A program made the position numbers and the translations under genes. Shown in pieces: positions 1 to 9,373 of a DNA stretch of 64,000 bases (its first letter is position 1; every line of letters starts with the position of its first letter). The notes beneath the pieces were generated by a model. The model made no database searches, was not told the DNA's origin, and saw only the letters and a list, made by a program, of their open reading frames with translations. Source of the DNA: Glutamicibacter sp. B1 (GTDB lineage: Bacteria; Actinomycetota; Actinomycetes; Actinomycetales; Micrococcaceae). The stretch is from NCBI RefSeq assembly GCF_039602135.1, contig NZ_CP125942.1, forward strand, positions 3,286,001-3,350,000, read 5' to 3'.

Positions 1-996
<996 letters not shown>

Positions 997-1041
997 AGAT
1001 GACCGATAGGTTTTAGCGACAAATATTAGCGACGCGTATTA

Positions 1042-1077
1042 AAGGTTGGGTACCGCTTTGGGGCGGTATCCAACCTT
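1042..1077. terminator. Hairpin terminator between convergent genes
   Basis: The arms AAGGTTGGGTACCGC and GCGGTATCCAACCTT pair over 15 bp with one G-T wobble and a short loop. The hairpin sits between two convergent genes and probably serves both. There is no long T run. Confidence 0.65.
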
Positions 1078-1137
1078 CTCCTATATACAGGTATAAAATT
1101 CCGAGTTCGCAGCCGTTGGCCCCTTCATGATCCGCCG

Positions 1138-3039
1138 TTAGAGTTTCCGCACGGCGTCCGCCAGCAGTTGTCCATAAGCGGCGCCACCGTGGGGTCCAGG
1201 ATGAATGTCATCACGAGCCATGTCATCAACGGTGGGAGCAGTCCGGTCCCACTCAACAATGTGAGTCCTGGAATCTGACTCGGCCGCAGCGCGCAGGCTG
1301 TCATTAACATGGCTGATCCACTGCCGTGGTGCCGAGGCGGTAATCAGCAACAGTTCACGCTTGGCTCCGATCACTGACCGGATCTGCTCTAGTGTTCCAG
1401 CTGGTACATCGCCATTGGTACCCAGACCCACCACTACCACCTTGCGCAGTTCACCGGCGCCTTTCAGCTCGCGCAGTCGTGCCGGTGCATCCCAGATCTG
1501 CGCCCCGACCGAGGCATGAATCGAAATCCCTGGCAGCTTTTTGAGCATTTGTGGCGATGAAGCCAGCATGACCGAATCCCCCAACGCCGTCACGTCTCGA
1601 CCGGTATATTTTCTTGGCGCAGTATCATTTTTCGACGGCTTCTTTGTCGAGTTGTCGCGCTGTGCATCATTTGTTGTCTGCGGCTGTTGTTCTTCAACCA
1701 CCGGAGCCTTCGCTTCTTCGTCCAAGGCAATCTGGGCCAGGGCCAGCTGTTGTTCCAACTGGCCCTGAGCTGGCGAAGCCATCAGTACGGAGGCAGCACA
1801 CAGCGGTACGAGCACCAAGGCTAAGAGCGTGGCCACCGCGCCGAAGCTTCTCGTGGCACCATTCCAAACCTGCATGATTCTGCCGGCAATGTTCTTGGCC
1901 CACCGGCTCAAGGTGAGTGTGAAACCATGCTGCAAGATGGGCTGCTCGACAAACTGCCACGATAGTTGGGCCCCCAGAAAAATCAACGGGATGACACACA
2001 AGACCGCGGCCGTCTGCGCTTGAGGTGGAAAGATCGTCTGAGCCAAGACCAGCAGTGGCCAATGCCAGAGGTATAGCCCATAACTGCGATGGCCTAACCA
2101 CCGCAGGTATTTCTGGCTGAGCAAGGTATATCCCCAAGTTCCAGAATTTCTCAGGGTCGTCATCAACACCGTGGCCGCTACACAGAACAGGGCCATTCCG
2201 CCTTGGTAGGCGATGGCCGAGGTATCGGGAAGCAGGGCGAAGGCCACCAACAGACAGCACAAAATGAGGATCTGCGATAACTGAATCAGCATTCGGGCCC
2301 GCTGTGATCTATCGCGGCGAACCACCTGTCCGTCCGCGCAGGCCACTGCACCGGCCGAGCCTAGAAGCAGTCCAAAACCGTGAGTCCACGTTCCGAAATA
2401 CAACACGCTAGAGTCTGCCGAGGCATCAAAGCCCCAAGCCATAGTTGCCGCTGAGGCAGCTGCCACCACGAGGATTCCCCACATTAGTGCAGAACGTCTT
2501 CGCAAGAGTGCAACTAAGAGAACCAACACTAACGGCCACAGCACATAGAACTGTTCCTCGACCGCCAGGGACCAAAAATGTTGAAAATAGAGTGGTTCTA
2601 CGGAGGAGAAATAGCTGTTGCCGTGGGCGATCTGCATCCAGTTGCTGGTGTAGGTCAGCGCCCCGGCCCATTGCCATCGAAGCCCTGCCGGAAGTTGTCC
2701 CACGGCCAGCAGGGCCAACGCGGTGCACAGAACGAGCACCAGAATCATGGCTGGAACTAGTCGTCGAACCCGACGTAGCCAGAAGCCGCGCAGGTCCGGG
2801 AATCGCCTGCCCGCCATGGACCTGAGCAATCCTCCGGTGATCAAGAAACCGCTCAGGGTGAAAAACAGATCCACCCCGAGAAACCCGCCCGGTAGGAAGC
2901 TCGGCCAGAAGTGATACGTCATGACAGCCAGCACGGCGATGCCTCGCAGGCCATCAAGACCAAGATTGCGGTTGATTGGTTGAGTATTGTCGTCCGCTGA
3001 CTGCGGCGGGGCTGCGGAAAGAAGCACTGGCTGAATCAC
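1138..3039 (-). CDS. OafA/YrhL-type membrane acyltransferase with SGNH domain
   Basis: This 633-residue protein has two parts. Residues ~25-390 form an acyltransferase-3 membrane domain of about ten helices, with the family signatures LDGLRGIAVLAVMTYHFW and FFTLSGFLITG and a SVEPLYFQHFWSLAVEEQFY stretch. After a low-complexity linker rich in Q, K and T comes an SGNH-hydrolase-like domain: GDSVMLAS near residue 490, GLGTNG, and a terminal DDIHPGPHGG block containing the Asp/His pair. Such proteins O-acylate peptidoglycan, surface glycans or lipids: the membrane domain moves an acyl group across the membrane and the exported SGNH domain transfers it. The substrate cannot be told from sequence. 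The start is a GTG. The gene stands alone between a convergent and a divergent neighbour. Confidence 0.85.
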   Translation of the reverse strand: MIQPVLLSAAPPQSADDNTQPINRNLGLDGLRGIAVLAVMTYHFWPSFLPGGFLGVDLFFTLSGFLITGGLLRSMAGRRFPDLRGFWLRRVRRLVPAMILVLVLCTALALLAVGQLPAGLRWQWAGALTYTSNWMQIAHGNSYFSSVEPLYFQHFWSLAVEEQFYVLWPLVLVLLVALLRRRSALMWGILVVAAASAATMAWGFDASADSSVLYFGTWTHGFGLLLGSAGAVACADGQVVRRDRSQRARMLIQLSQILILCCLLVAFALLPDTSAIAYQGGMALFCVAATVLMTTLRNSGTWGYTLLSQKYLRWLGHRSYGLYLWHWPLLVLAQTIFPPQAQTAAVLCVIPLIFLGAQLSWQFVEQPILQHGFTLTLSRWAKNIAGRIMQVWNGATRSFGAVATLLALVLVPLCAASVLMASPAQGQLEQQLALAQIALDEEAKAPVVEEQQPQTTNDAQRDNSTKKPSKNDTAPRKYTGRDVTALGDSVMLASSPQMLKKLPGISIHASVGAQIWDAPARLRELKGAGELRKVVVVGLGTNGDVPAGTLEQIRSVIGAKRELLLITASAPRQWISHVNDSLRAAAESDSRTHIVEWDRTAPTVDDMARDDIHPGPHGGAAYGQLLADAVRKL

Positions 3040-3226
3040 ATAACTGATATTTCCAATTCGCCACGACGAACAACTCTCAGCCAGCTAACGCCCCTGCATC
3101 AATTTTGTTACACAATCGACGGATTCAATACCGGCAGTTTCGCGCATTTTCACCGATGATCCCGGGCATAATTGGCAGTGTCGCACCATAGGGTGCATCG
3201 AAAGCAAAAAATGGGAAAGGATCCTT

Positions 3227-3850
3227 GTGGGTGTACGGCGGGCTATCTCAATGCTCTACGTTCTGTTGCTGATTTTGGGAACGAGCGCTTGCAGCACCAC
3301 CGATGCTTTAAGGGTCGAATCACCCACCGCGTCCTCAATGCCGGCAGTCACAGCGAGCAGCCCATCTGACGGTGACGTGAAGGAGTGGGAAAAGCCATTT
3401 ACGCCCTCCGAGGTTCGGTCGGTGTTGTTGAAGACTGATCTCAGTCTTGTCGCCACCGATCAGAACTCTGAGTCAGATATCCGCGAATACCTGACCGATT
3501 GCGATAAATGCCTGCTCGCCCTGCCAAGCTTTGAAATTGCCGGCGAGAAGTTCCAAAACTATTCGGTGAGCACCGCTGGCGATGCCTACAGTTTTGCGTC
3601 CTTTGCCATCCGAGACGATCACGGAAAACCATCGATCGCGTTAGCAGTGGGTGGAAGCGACGTGTATTTGAGTGCCGGCAAGGAAGGTAGCTTGGTGGCT
3701 CAGGAAGCGGTCTACCAACCAGATGACCCCATGTGTTGTCCCTCGGGGTGGTCCGTGCGGATGTTCCGCTACCAAGATGGACAATTCGTCCAGGCCGATT
3801 CCTTCGAAAGTTCGGTAGACCCCACGGAAAATCAGGAGGTCACGCCATGA
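3227..3850 (+). CDS. Putative lipoprotein, CseA-like position in a two-component operon
   Basis: The 207-residue product starts at a GTG preceded by the ribosome-binding site GGGAAAGG. A short signal peptide ends in LGTSAC with a possible lipidated Cys22, so the mature protein is probably anchored outside the membrane. I recognise no enzymatic domain. The gene overlaps the next one (ATGA), which encodes a response regulator, and that overlaps a sensor kinase. The order lipoprotein, regulator, kinase resembles cseA-cseB-cseC of Streptomyces, where the lipoprotein CseA dampens signalling of a cell-envelope stress system. That role is inferred from context. The -3 position of the lipobox is Thr rather than the usual Leu, so lipidation is likely but not certain. 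Confidence 0.7.
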   Translation: MGVRRAISMLYVLLLILGTSACSTTDALRVESPTASSMPAVTASSPSDGDVKEWEKPFTPSEVRSVLLKTDLSLVATDQNSESDIREYLTDCDKCLLALPSFEIAGEKFQNYSVSTAGDAYSFASFAIRDDHGKPSIALAVGGSDVYLSAGKEGSLVAQEAVYQPDDPMCCPSGWSVRMFRYQDGQFVQADSFESSVDPTENQEVTP

Positions 3851-4557
3851 GGCCCACTGGTATCCGGATTTTGATGATCGAGGATGATGCAGTCATCTTC
3901 GAAGCTACCGCCATCGGTCTTGAACGGCTGGGTTACCAGGTTCTCGGCGCCGACGACGGCCTGGAAGGACTCGAACTCTTCCGCAGGTTAGAACAAGATG
4001 ACCCGGTGGACGTGGTCCTGCTTGATGTCATGTTGCCAACTATGAACGGTACTCAGGTTTGCCGGGAGTTGCGCAGCTTCAGCACTGTTCCGGTGATCAT
4101 GCTGTCGGCACGCGGTGAAGGCCTGGATATGGTCACCGGTTTAGATGCCGGAGCCGATGATTACCTGGCCAAGCCCTTCGACCTGCAGGTCCTTGATGCC
4201 CGGTTGCGTGCGGTCTTGCGGCGCGCGGACCGGCCGGTGGCCACCACCCCGGTCCCGGCAGGTCCCGCGTCAAAAACGCAGCGTCTGAATATCGACCCGT
4301 ACCGGTTGGTGGTGCTGCTCGATGGGCAGGAAGTTCATCTAACCCCGACCGAGATGAAAATCTTGTTGATGCTCAGTGAAACCCCCGGTGCGGTGGTGTC
4401 GCGTAGCGACATCCTGGCCGAGGTCTGGGGCTACACCTGGGAAGCTGATCACCGTGTCATCGACGTCCACGTACAACGGTTGCGTAGAAAAATCGGTGCC
4501 GGCCGGATCGAAACCGTGCGCGGATTCGGTTACCGGCTGCAGGATGAACTCGGATGA
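3847..4557 (+). CDS. OmpR/PhoB-family response regulator (CseB-like)
   Basis: The product has 236 residues. An N-terminal receiver domain (residues ~7-120) carries the acidic pocket EDD, phosphoacceptor Asp60 in VVLLDVMLP, and Lys109 in LAKPFD. The C-terminal winged helix (residues ~145-236) contains EVHLTPTEMKILLML and DVHVQRLRRKIG, the recognition features of the OmpR class. An open frame continues upstream, but the ATG chosen has an AGGAGG site 7 bp before it and overlaps the lipoprotein stop. On phosphorylation by the adjacent kinase the protein should bind DNA as a dimer and control envelope-related genes. Similarity in style to CseB (receiver start, VPVIMLSAR) supports the comparison. 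No sigE-type sigma factor gene lies next to it, unlike in Streptomyces. Confidence 0.88.
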   Translation: MRPTGIRILMIEDDAVIFEATAIGLERLGYQVLGADDGLEGLELFRRLEQDDPVDVVLLDVMLPTMNGTQVCRELRSFSTVPVIMLSARGEGLDMVTGLDAGADDYLAKPFDLQVLDARLRAVLRRADRPVATTPVPAGPASKTQRLNIDPYRLVVLLDGQEVHLTPTEMKILLMLSETPGAVVSRSDILAEVWGYTWEADHRVIDVHVQRLRRKIGAGRIETVRGFGYRLQDELG

Positions 4558-5804
4558 GCCTGCGCTGGAAAATCACCGGGATGACCATTTTTTCGGTGCT
4601 GCTGACACTGCTGGTTTCGGCCATGTTGGTCCGCCAAATGATCAATCTCAGCGAGGAACAGCGACTGCGTGAGGAAGCCACCACTTCGCTGCAGCAAGCG
4701 GTGCGGATTCTGGATGAGACTGGAATTAGCATTCTTGGTGCCAAGGTCAATGATCCGCAGTTACCCGATGAGGCGCGGGACGCTGCCAAGGCGGGCCAGT
4801 ACATTACCTACCGCGCCCTGATTGATGGGCAGGAAGTGATTTATGCGGCGGCGCCGGTCAGTTTGGGAACCCAGCCGGCGGTCTTCTCGCTCTCGGTGTC
4901 CTGGGCCAGTAGCCAGCAGATGCGCCAAAGTGTTGACACTGCCCTGTTGTGGGCCGGGATCACCACCCTTGTTTTGGTGTCATCCATTGGCATTGTGATT
5001 GTTTCACGACTGGTCAAGCGACTGACCAAGGGATCCCACGCGGCCCGGGCCATCGCTTCCGGCGAGCGTCGAGTGCTGGTGGAAGACTCGATTGGTAAGC
5101 CCTTCGGAGGGCGGGATGAAGTCGATGAGTTCGCCGGGGCCGTTGACGCGATGGCCCGTGAACTCAATGCCAAAATCGCTGCCGAGCAACGATTCTCTGC
5201 AGATCTAGCCCATGAGCTACGCACCCCATTGACCGGTTTAGTGACGGCGGCAAGTTTGCTTCCCGACTCCCGCCCCACCCAATTAGTCCAGGATCGGGTG
5301 GCCAAGTTGCGGAACCTCGTTGAAGATCTGTTGGAAGTCTCCCGGTTGGAGTCGCGCATCGAGTCGGCCGATTTGGCCACCGTTCAGTTGGATCCTTGTG
5401 TTGCCGAGATCATTGGGCATATCCGTGGACGACGCCCGGAACAGTGCGCCGAACTAGAACTTCACTTGAGCGCCGAAGGTAGCGAAGTGCTTGTTGAACC
5501 GCGAAGGTTAGAGCGCATCCTAGAGAATCTGATCAGCAATGCGTGGGCCCACGGTGAAGGGCCGATCACGATCAGCACTCGGGGCCGGAGCATCAGCATC
5601 CATGATCAGGGCCCGGGATTCCCGAGCAGTGTCTTAGACAATGGTCCGGAACGCTTTGTGTCCAAGGGTGGTGGGATCGGACTGGGCTTGACCATCGCTA
5701 GCGGTCAGGCGCAGGCCTTGGGCGCCACGATGAATCTATCCAATGACAACGGCGCGTTGGTTCACCTTGAATTGCAGCCATCGACGGAATCCGAACTTCG
5801 CTAG
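4554..5804 (+). CDS. Two-component sensor histidine kinase (CseC-like)
   Basis: This 416-residue kinase has a membrane helix at residues ~8-30, an extracellular sensor of about 95 residues, a second helix around 128-150, a HAMP-like linker, the dimerisation/phosphoacceptor box DLAHELRTPLTGL with His220, and an ATPase domain with an N box (ILENLISNAWAHG), a G1 box (DQGPGFP) and a G2 box (GGGIGLGL). The start overlaps the regulator stop as ATGA, so the pair is translationally coupled. It presumably senses an envelope signal and phosphorylates the preceding regulator, with the first-gene lipoprotein as a possible modulator. The extracellular domain gives no clue to the ligand. A strong hairpin lies 26 bp after the stop. 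Confidence 0.87.
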   Translation: MSLRWKITGMTIFSVLLTLLVSAMLVRQMINLSEEQRLREEATTSLQQAVRILDETGISILGAKVNDPQLPDEARDAAKAGQYITYRALIDGQEVIYAAAPVSLGTQPAVFSLSVSWASSQQMRQSVDTALLWAGITTLVLVSSIGIVIVSRLVKRLTKGSHAARAIASGERRVLVEDSIGKPFGGRDEVDEFAGAVDAMARELNAKIAAEQRFSADLAHELRTPLTGLVTAASLLPDSRPTQLVQDRVAKLRNLVEDLLEVSRLESRIESADLATVQLDPCVAEIIGHIRGRRPEQCAELELHLSAEGSEVLVEPRRLERILENLISNAWAHGEGPITISTRGRSISIHDQGPGFPSSVLDNGPERFVSKGGGIGLGLTIASGQAQALGATMNLSNDNGALVHLELQPSTESELR

Positions 5805-5829
5805 CTGGTTAGTACTCCAAACGCACGAG

Positions 5830-5865
5830 CGCTGCATCATCGATCTCCACATCGATGATGCAGCG
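5830..5865 (+). terminator. Hairpin terminator after the two-component operon
   Basis: A perfect 15-bp stem, CGCTGCATCATCGAT with ATCGATGATGCAGCG, around a 6-nt loop (ctccac). There is no T run, but position and stability fit a terminator. Confidence 0.7.
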
Positions 5866-6687
5866 AATCACCGACCACTTACCGCTGCCCTGGTCCCCGC
5901 TGTCCAGCAAGGAGGTGGCACGGATCGACGGCCTCACGCCCTCCGAGGCCATCGACCGGCTGGGATCTTCCCGAGCACCAGTGCCAGCTGCTGCGTTCCT
6001 TCTGGGCGCGGATTTTCAACGGCTCCCTGGACCGCGCCGACTACAGCCAGGCGCCTCGCTGGTGCGCCGTCGCCAGCGGAGATCTGCACCTTGGGCAGGC
6101 GGTGGCTTCGATCACCAGCAACGCCGAGGAAATCAGCGTGGCTACCGGCGCTCTCCCCGATCAAGCGCCAGGCGGCCGAGCGCGGGCAGGCTGGCCGCGG
6201 AGCCAAGCTGTGCATCAAGGTCAAGGGGCGGCAACAGCGATTTGTCGCCTTGGGCCTGGAAGATGCCCCGCTGAACTTCGTCCAGGTCGAATACTTCGAG
6301 GAAGACACCACAACCCTGGTGTGTTTCGGCCCCGATGCGGTCGCGGTGGATGTCGAGGATCTCGCCGCCGCCCAACGCTACCTGGATCGCTTGGTTCCCG
6401 GATTGGAGGTACTGGAGGCCGCCGGGTACAACTGGGTGGACGACCCGTACTCGCAGTCCACCTGGCCCATGCACTACACGAGCGACCTGACCGAGTCGCT
6501 GGCCGAGTTGCAGCGCCCGGAGGGCCTCCTTCACCTGGCAGGTTCGGACTTCGCCAATGGCTGGGGCGGGTTCATCGACGGGGCCATCGAAAGCGGACTC
6601 GACGCCGCGCGCGCCGTGTCCACGTCGCTACAGGCTCCGGCGGCCGGGCCAGAACTGGCCGCGACGCCTTCGCTGCCGGCGAGCTGA
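5855..6687 (+). pseudogene. Decayed flavin monoamine oxidase remnant
   Basis: Pieces of one FAD-dependent amine oxidase are spread over all three forward frames. LSSKEVARIDGLTPSEAIDRL is in the first. About 30 codons later LLRSFWARIFNGSLDRADY and LHLGQAVASITSNAEE are in the second. From about 6150 LSPIKRQAAERG, FVQVEYFEEDTTTLVCFGP and the family C-terminal signature GSDFANGWGGFIDGA follow in the third. The N-terminal FAD-binding half (GxGxxG) is absent, and roughly 40 residues seem missing before LHLGQA, so there are at least two frameshifts plus deletions. The intact family deaminates amines such as putrescine or tyramine with release of H2O2. Nothing here should be active. The C-terminal reading frame alone is still well conserved, which suggests recent decay. 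Confidence 0.8.
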
Positions 6688-6769
6688 TCGGCAGGTGCCT
6701 CTGGCCTAGCCGGTTCAGCTTCGGTATCCTGTGGCCAGACCCGGATTCTTCGCTACCCTAGGAGACCCC

Positions 6770-6985
6770 ATGGCCACACCTGATGTGCGTCCCGTCGGAG
6801 ACCTCCCCCATGAGCTGGGGAAAACCGCCCCGCGGGAATTGCAGCTCGCCGGACTGGACAGCCTGGAAAAGATTTGCCGGTGCACCGAAAAGGAGCTGCT
6901 CGCCATTCATGGCGTCGGCCCCAAGGCGATCAGGATCCTGAGCTCCGCCTTGGAGCAGAAGGGCCTGGGGTTCCGCACGGCCTAG
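6770..6985 (+). CDS. Small helix-hairpin-helix protein
   Basis: This 71-residue protein begins at an ATG with an AGGAG site 5 bp upstream; a longer GTG start exists but lacks such a site. The body LGKTAPRELQLAGLDSLEKI is followed by CTEKELLAIHGVGPKAIRIL, a helix-hairpin-helix fold with the GVGPKA hairpin, like the C-terminal domain of the RNA polymerase alpha subunit. Proteins of this kind bind DNA without sequence preference or serve as small adaptors. The exact role is unknown. It is a single-gene unit. Confidence 0.75.
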   Translation: MATPDVRPVGDLPHELGKTAPRELQLAGLDSLEKICRCTEKELLAIHGVGPKAIRILSSALEQKGLGFRTA

Positions 6986-7206
6986 CCCGGCACGCCGCAG
7001 AGCGCGGTTCCCGCCGGGGCCCGTTGCACGCCCGGCCCGGACTGTGCTGAATGGCAGGGCTATTTTCCGGCCATCGCCACGACTAGGCTCCCAGGAGGCA
7101 CCCAGGTTTCCGGCGACGGCCAGGGCGCATCTAGTACCTTGCTGATTTGGAAGACGGTGCCGGTACCCGTTACCGAGGCACCATGAAACCGAGCAAAGGG
7201 GAAACC

Positions 7207-7467
7207 GTGGGCATTGTCGGATGGATCGTTTTGGGACTGATCGCCGGGGCTATCGCCAAGGCCATCAAACCGGGAGAGCAGGGAGGCGGATGGCTCGCCA
7301 CGCTGCTGCTGGGCATCGTCGGCGCCCTGGTGGGCGGCTGGATCGGCTCCGCGGTCTTCGATGTGGGAATCAACCAGTTCTGGTCGCCCTCGACCTGGCT
7401 GCTGGCCATCGGCGGTTCGCTCGTGGTTCTGGTCCTTTGGGGGCTACTGACCCGCAAGCGAGCCTAG
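7207..7467 (+). CDS. GlsB/YeaQ/YmgE-family small stress membrane protein
   Basis: The 86-residue product reads MGIVGWIVLGLIAGAIAKAI, then PGEQGGGWLATLLLGIVGALVGGWIG and a final helix ending TRKRA. Three glycine-rich membrane helices and the loop KPGEQGGG are the hallmarks of the transglycosylase-associated / GlsB family, membrane proteins induced under general stress in many bacteria. The GTG start is preferred because family members begin at this point and AAAGGGGA lies just upstream; an in-frame ATG 24 bp earlier is the alternative. Biochemical function is unknown. The gene is followed by a 19-bp perfect hairpin. Confidence 0.83.
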   Translation: MGIVGWIVLGLIAGAIAKAIKPGEQGGGWLATLLLGIVGALVGGWIGSAVFDVGINQFWSPSTWLLAIGGSLVVLVLWGLLTRKRA

Positions 7468-7486
7468 CGGCCGGCCAACCAAGAGC

Positions 7487-7535
7487 CATGGCAGTGGATG
7501 GCGCCAACGCATCGTCGGCGCCATCCACTGCCATG
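7487..7535. terminator. Perfect 19-bp hairpin terminator
   Basis: The arms CATGGCAGTGGATGGCGCC and GGCGCCATCCACTGCCATG pair perfectly around an 11-nt loop and are followed by TTT. It lies between the convergent GlsB-like gene and the downstream minus-strand gene. Confidence 0.8.
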
Positions 7536-7610
7536 TTTCCGAGTGGCATCGCAGCAGGTCCGCAGGGCAAGGTTCAGCAGCGCCGCGCACCATCCGGAGG
7601 TGAGCAATGG

Positions 7611-7898
7611 CTAGTCGCGCGGATCCGGTTGCCCACCGCGCTCCAGTCCCTGCGCGGGCTCATCGGACTGCGCCGGCTCGCCGGCGGTGTCGGCTTCTTC
7701 GCGGCTATGTTCCTGGACCTTTTCGAGCAGGTTCTGCACCTCGCTGGCCCGGCCCGACCAGTACTCGGGTTCCAGGCCAAAGCCATTGGCTGCTTCCTTC
7801 GCCAGATCCGTGAAACCATCACGGTGGTCTTCGAGCGCGTTGTTGAGATCTTCGAACTCGTCGTGGCTGACACTGACATCGATGCGCCTGCGCGGCAT
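7611..7898 (-). CDS. Small conserved protein, paralogue of the gene at 51054
   Basis: This 95-residue soluble protein has no family I can name. Its first ~65 residues contain NALEDHRDGF, NGFGLEPEYW and RASEVQNLL. The same pattern with the same spacing occurs in the 71-residue protein encoded at 51054-51269 (NALEDHRDYF, MGFGLDTGYW, RAEEVQELL), so the two are paralogues. A Glu/Gly/Gln-rich C-terminal tail is extra here. The paired conservation shows that the frame is real. A start at MPRRRIDV fits the paralogue start. No partner gene is obvious: the neighbours are a GlsB-like protein and a MarR regulator. Confidence 0.68.
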   Translation of the reverse strand: MPRRRIDVSVSHDEFEDLNNALEDHRDGFTDLAKEAANGFGLEPEYWSGRASEVQNLLEKVQEHSREEADTAGEPAQSDEPAQGLERGGQPDPRD

Positions 7899-8049
7899 TC
7901 AAATCACCCTAACTTGTGTGAGGTCACCTGTTTCCGTTTGGCTTCAACCTACGCGTGCAGCGGCACTGTGGCATCTGCCTTGAGGTTTTTTCCAGCAACT
8001 CGCTGCCCTTTCCGTCGCGCTCAGGTGGCGCGGGGTTCCAGCGGGCAGG

Positions 8050-8610
8050 TCATGAGGACGCCAGGTTGCTCCCTGGGACATCGCGCAGCTCATGATCGCG
8101 TTGCGCCGACTGGCCGAGGTCATGCTCATTCCATTCCACACTGGCAATGAGGGCAAGCAGGAACTTCGCTGCGGCCCTCCGCTCATCTGCGCTGAGCCCA
8201 TCGACGGCGGACATCATCCGCTCATGCATCTGCTGCAGAGTCTCGCGCACCTCGGTGTCGCTGTGCCGGGTCGGAACAATGCCCACCGATCTGCGGTCGG
8301 CCGGATGCATGATCCGTTCGGCGTATCCATCGCGGCAGAGCCGATCAATCAGCGCTGATACCGAGGCATTGGAGATGCCCAGCTCCTCGGCGAAATCGCG
8401 CTGGCGAGGCACCTCGCCCTTGCGGTGCGCCCTCAAGAGGAAGCGCAGGGCGGTCATGTCGGTCTCATTCATGCCCATGGATCCGCGAGTCTGGGCACGC
8501 ATTTTCCGCTCTGCGTCACGGTAGCGGCGCATGAGGTTCAACAGGTCAACGGCTTCCGGAGCCGATTGGCCCTCACCATACCAATATCCACTGGCCTCAT
8601 AGCGACTCAT
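8050..8610 (-). CDS. MarR-family transcriptional regulator
   Basis: The 186-residue protein has a winged-helix domain at about residues 55-130: NETDMTALRFLL, then QRDFAEELGISNASVSALIDRL as helix-turn-helix, and RIMHPADRRSVGIVPT as the wing with the MarR-typical D-RR signature. MSRYEASG is chosen as the start because AGGGAG lies 5-6 bp upstream; the frame stays open for 19 more codons. MarR proteins bind palindromes as dimers and are usually released by small aromatic ligands. A 33-bp near-palindrome 100 bp upstream, shared with the divergent gene, is the likely operator, which implies autoregulation. Confidence 0.86.
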   Translation of the reverse strand: MSRYEASGYWYGEGQSAPEAVDLLNLMRRYRDAERKMRAQTRGSMGMNETDMTALRFLLRAHRKGEVPRQRDFAEELGISNASVSALIDRLCRDGYAERIMHPADRRSVGIVPTRHSDTEVRETLQQMHERMMSAVDGLSADERRAAAKFLLALIASVEWNEHDLGQSAQRDHELRDVPGSNLASS

Positions 8611-8709
8611 GAGAACTCCCTTCCTCGGATACGAGCACAATGCCCAAGAGTCTTGCCGGCCTTCCACTGATTCTTGTGAAATTCCAGCTTGCGTCTCCTG
8701 AAAAAAATA

Positions 8710-8742
8710 ATGTAGCCTGTCTAATAGTTAGCCAGTCTACAT
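8710..8742. promoter_or_regulatory. 33-bp near-palindromic operator, probably for the MarR protein
   Basis: The outer arms ATGTAG / CTACAT and the inner arms CTGTCTAA / TTAGCCAG share one centre; 13 of 16 positions pair. The site also reads as two direct copies of TAGCCNGTCTA. It lies in the 172-bp gap between the marR gene and the divergent gene at 8783, within an AT-rich stretch suited to overlapping promoters. Confidence 0.6.
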
Positions 8743-8782
8743 ATATTCTACTACGAAACAGCGAAGAGTGCCGGAGCGCAGG

Positions 8783-9241
8783 ATGAAAGAGCATTTAGCA
8801 GTTCCCGCAGATACGAGTACTACGGGCCACGAAGCATGGATCACAAGGATGCAGAACATCGCATCCTTCGGCACCCAGGAGTGCAGAAGCAGAAGCACGG
8901 TGCATTCGGCGATCTGCACCATCCAGGGCACGCCTGACAAGCTGATTGCCAATTTGGCCTGCACCGCGACGAGCGAAGAAGATGTCACCGAGCTCATGCA
9001 GTATGTCAATGACACCTTGTTGCCGCAGATGGAGCAGCTGCTGGGCATCCAGTTCGAGGTGCGGAACCTGCAGTTCGCGGTGGCCGGCCGGGAAAATCTC
9101 CTGACACAACCCGAAGACCTGGACAAGGGCGATGCCTCCACAGATTGGCTGGATGACCCATTCGCCACCCCGACCCTGACCCCCACCCAAGGCTGGCGGC
9201 CGGAGACAGGAGGAAAATCCGCGGATTTGAGCATGGCCTAG
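8783..9241 (+). CDS. Hypothetical protein divergent from marR
   Basis: This 152-residue protein matches no family I recognise. The ATG is used because GGAG lies 6 bp before it; a GTG five codons earlier is in frame. It appears soluble: no signal peptide or membrane helix, and alternating hydrophobic segments (HSAICTIQGTPDKLIANLAC, QYVNDTLLPQMEQLLGI). The C-terminal 35 residues are Pro/Thr/Asp-rich and probably disordered. It faces the marR gene across a palindromic operator, so it is likely to be the regulated target. Confidence 0.55.
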   Translation: MKEHLAVPADTSTTGHEAWITRMQNIASFGTQECRSRSTVHSAICTIQGTPDKLIANLACTATSEEDVTELMQYVNDTLLPQMEQLLGIQFEVRNLQFAVAGRENLLTQPEDLDKGDASTDWLDDPFATPTLTPTQGWRPETGGKSADLSMA

Positions 9242-9373
9242 GCCCGCCAGGGCCAGTGCGGAGCGTTCGGCTCTGCACGCACACAGGGTGATCAACGAGG
9301 CTCCGGCCCGTCGAAACCGCACCCCGCGCAGCACCATATTCACTGAGGAATGCAAGAAAGGGAAGTATCTACA

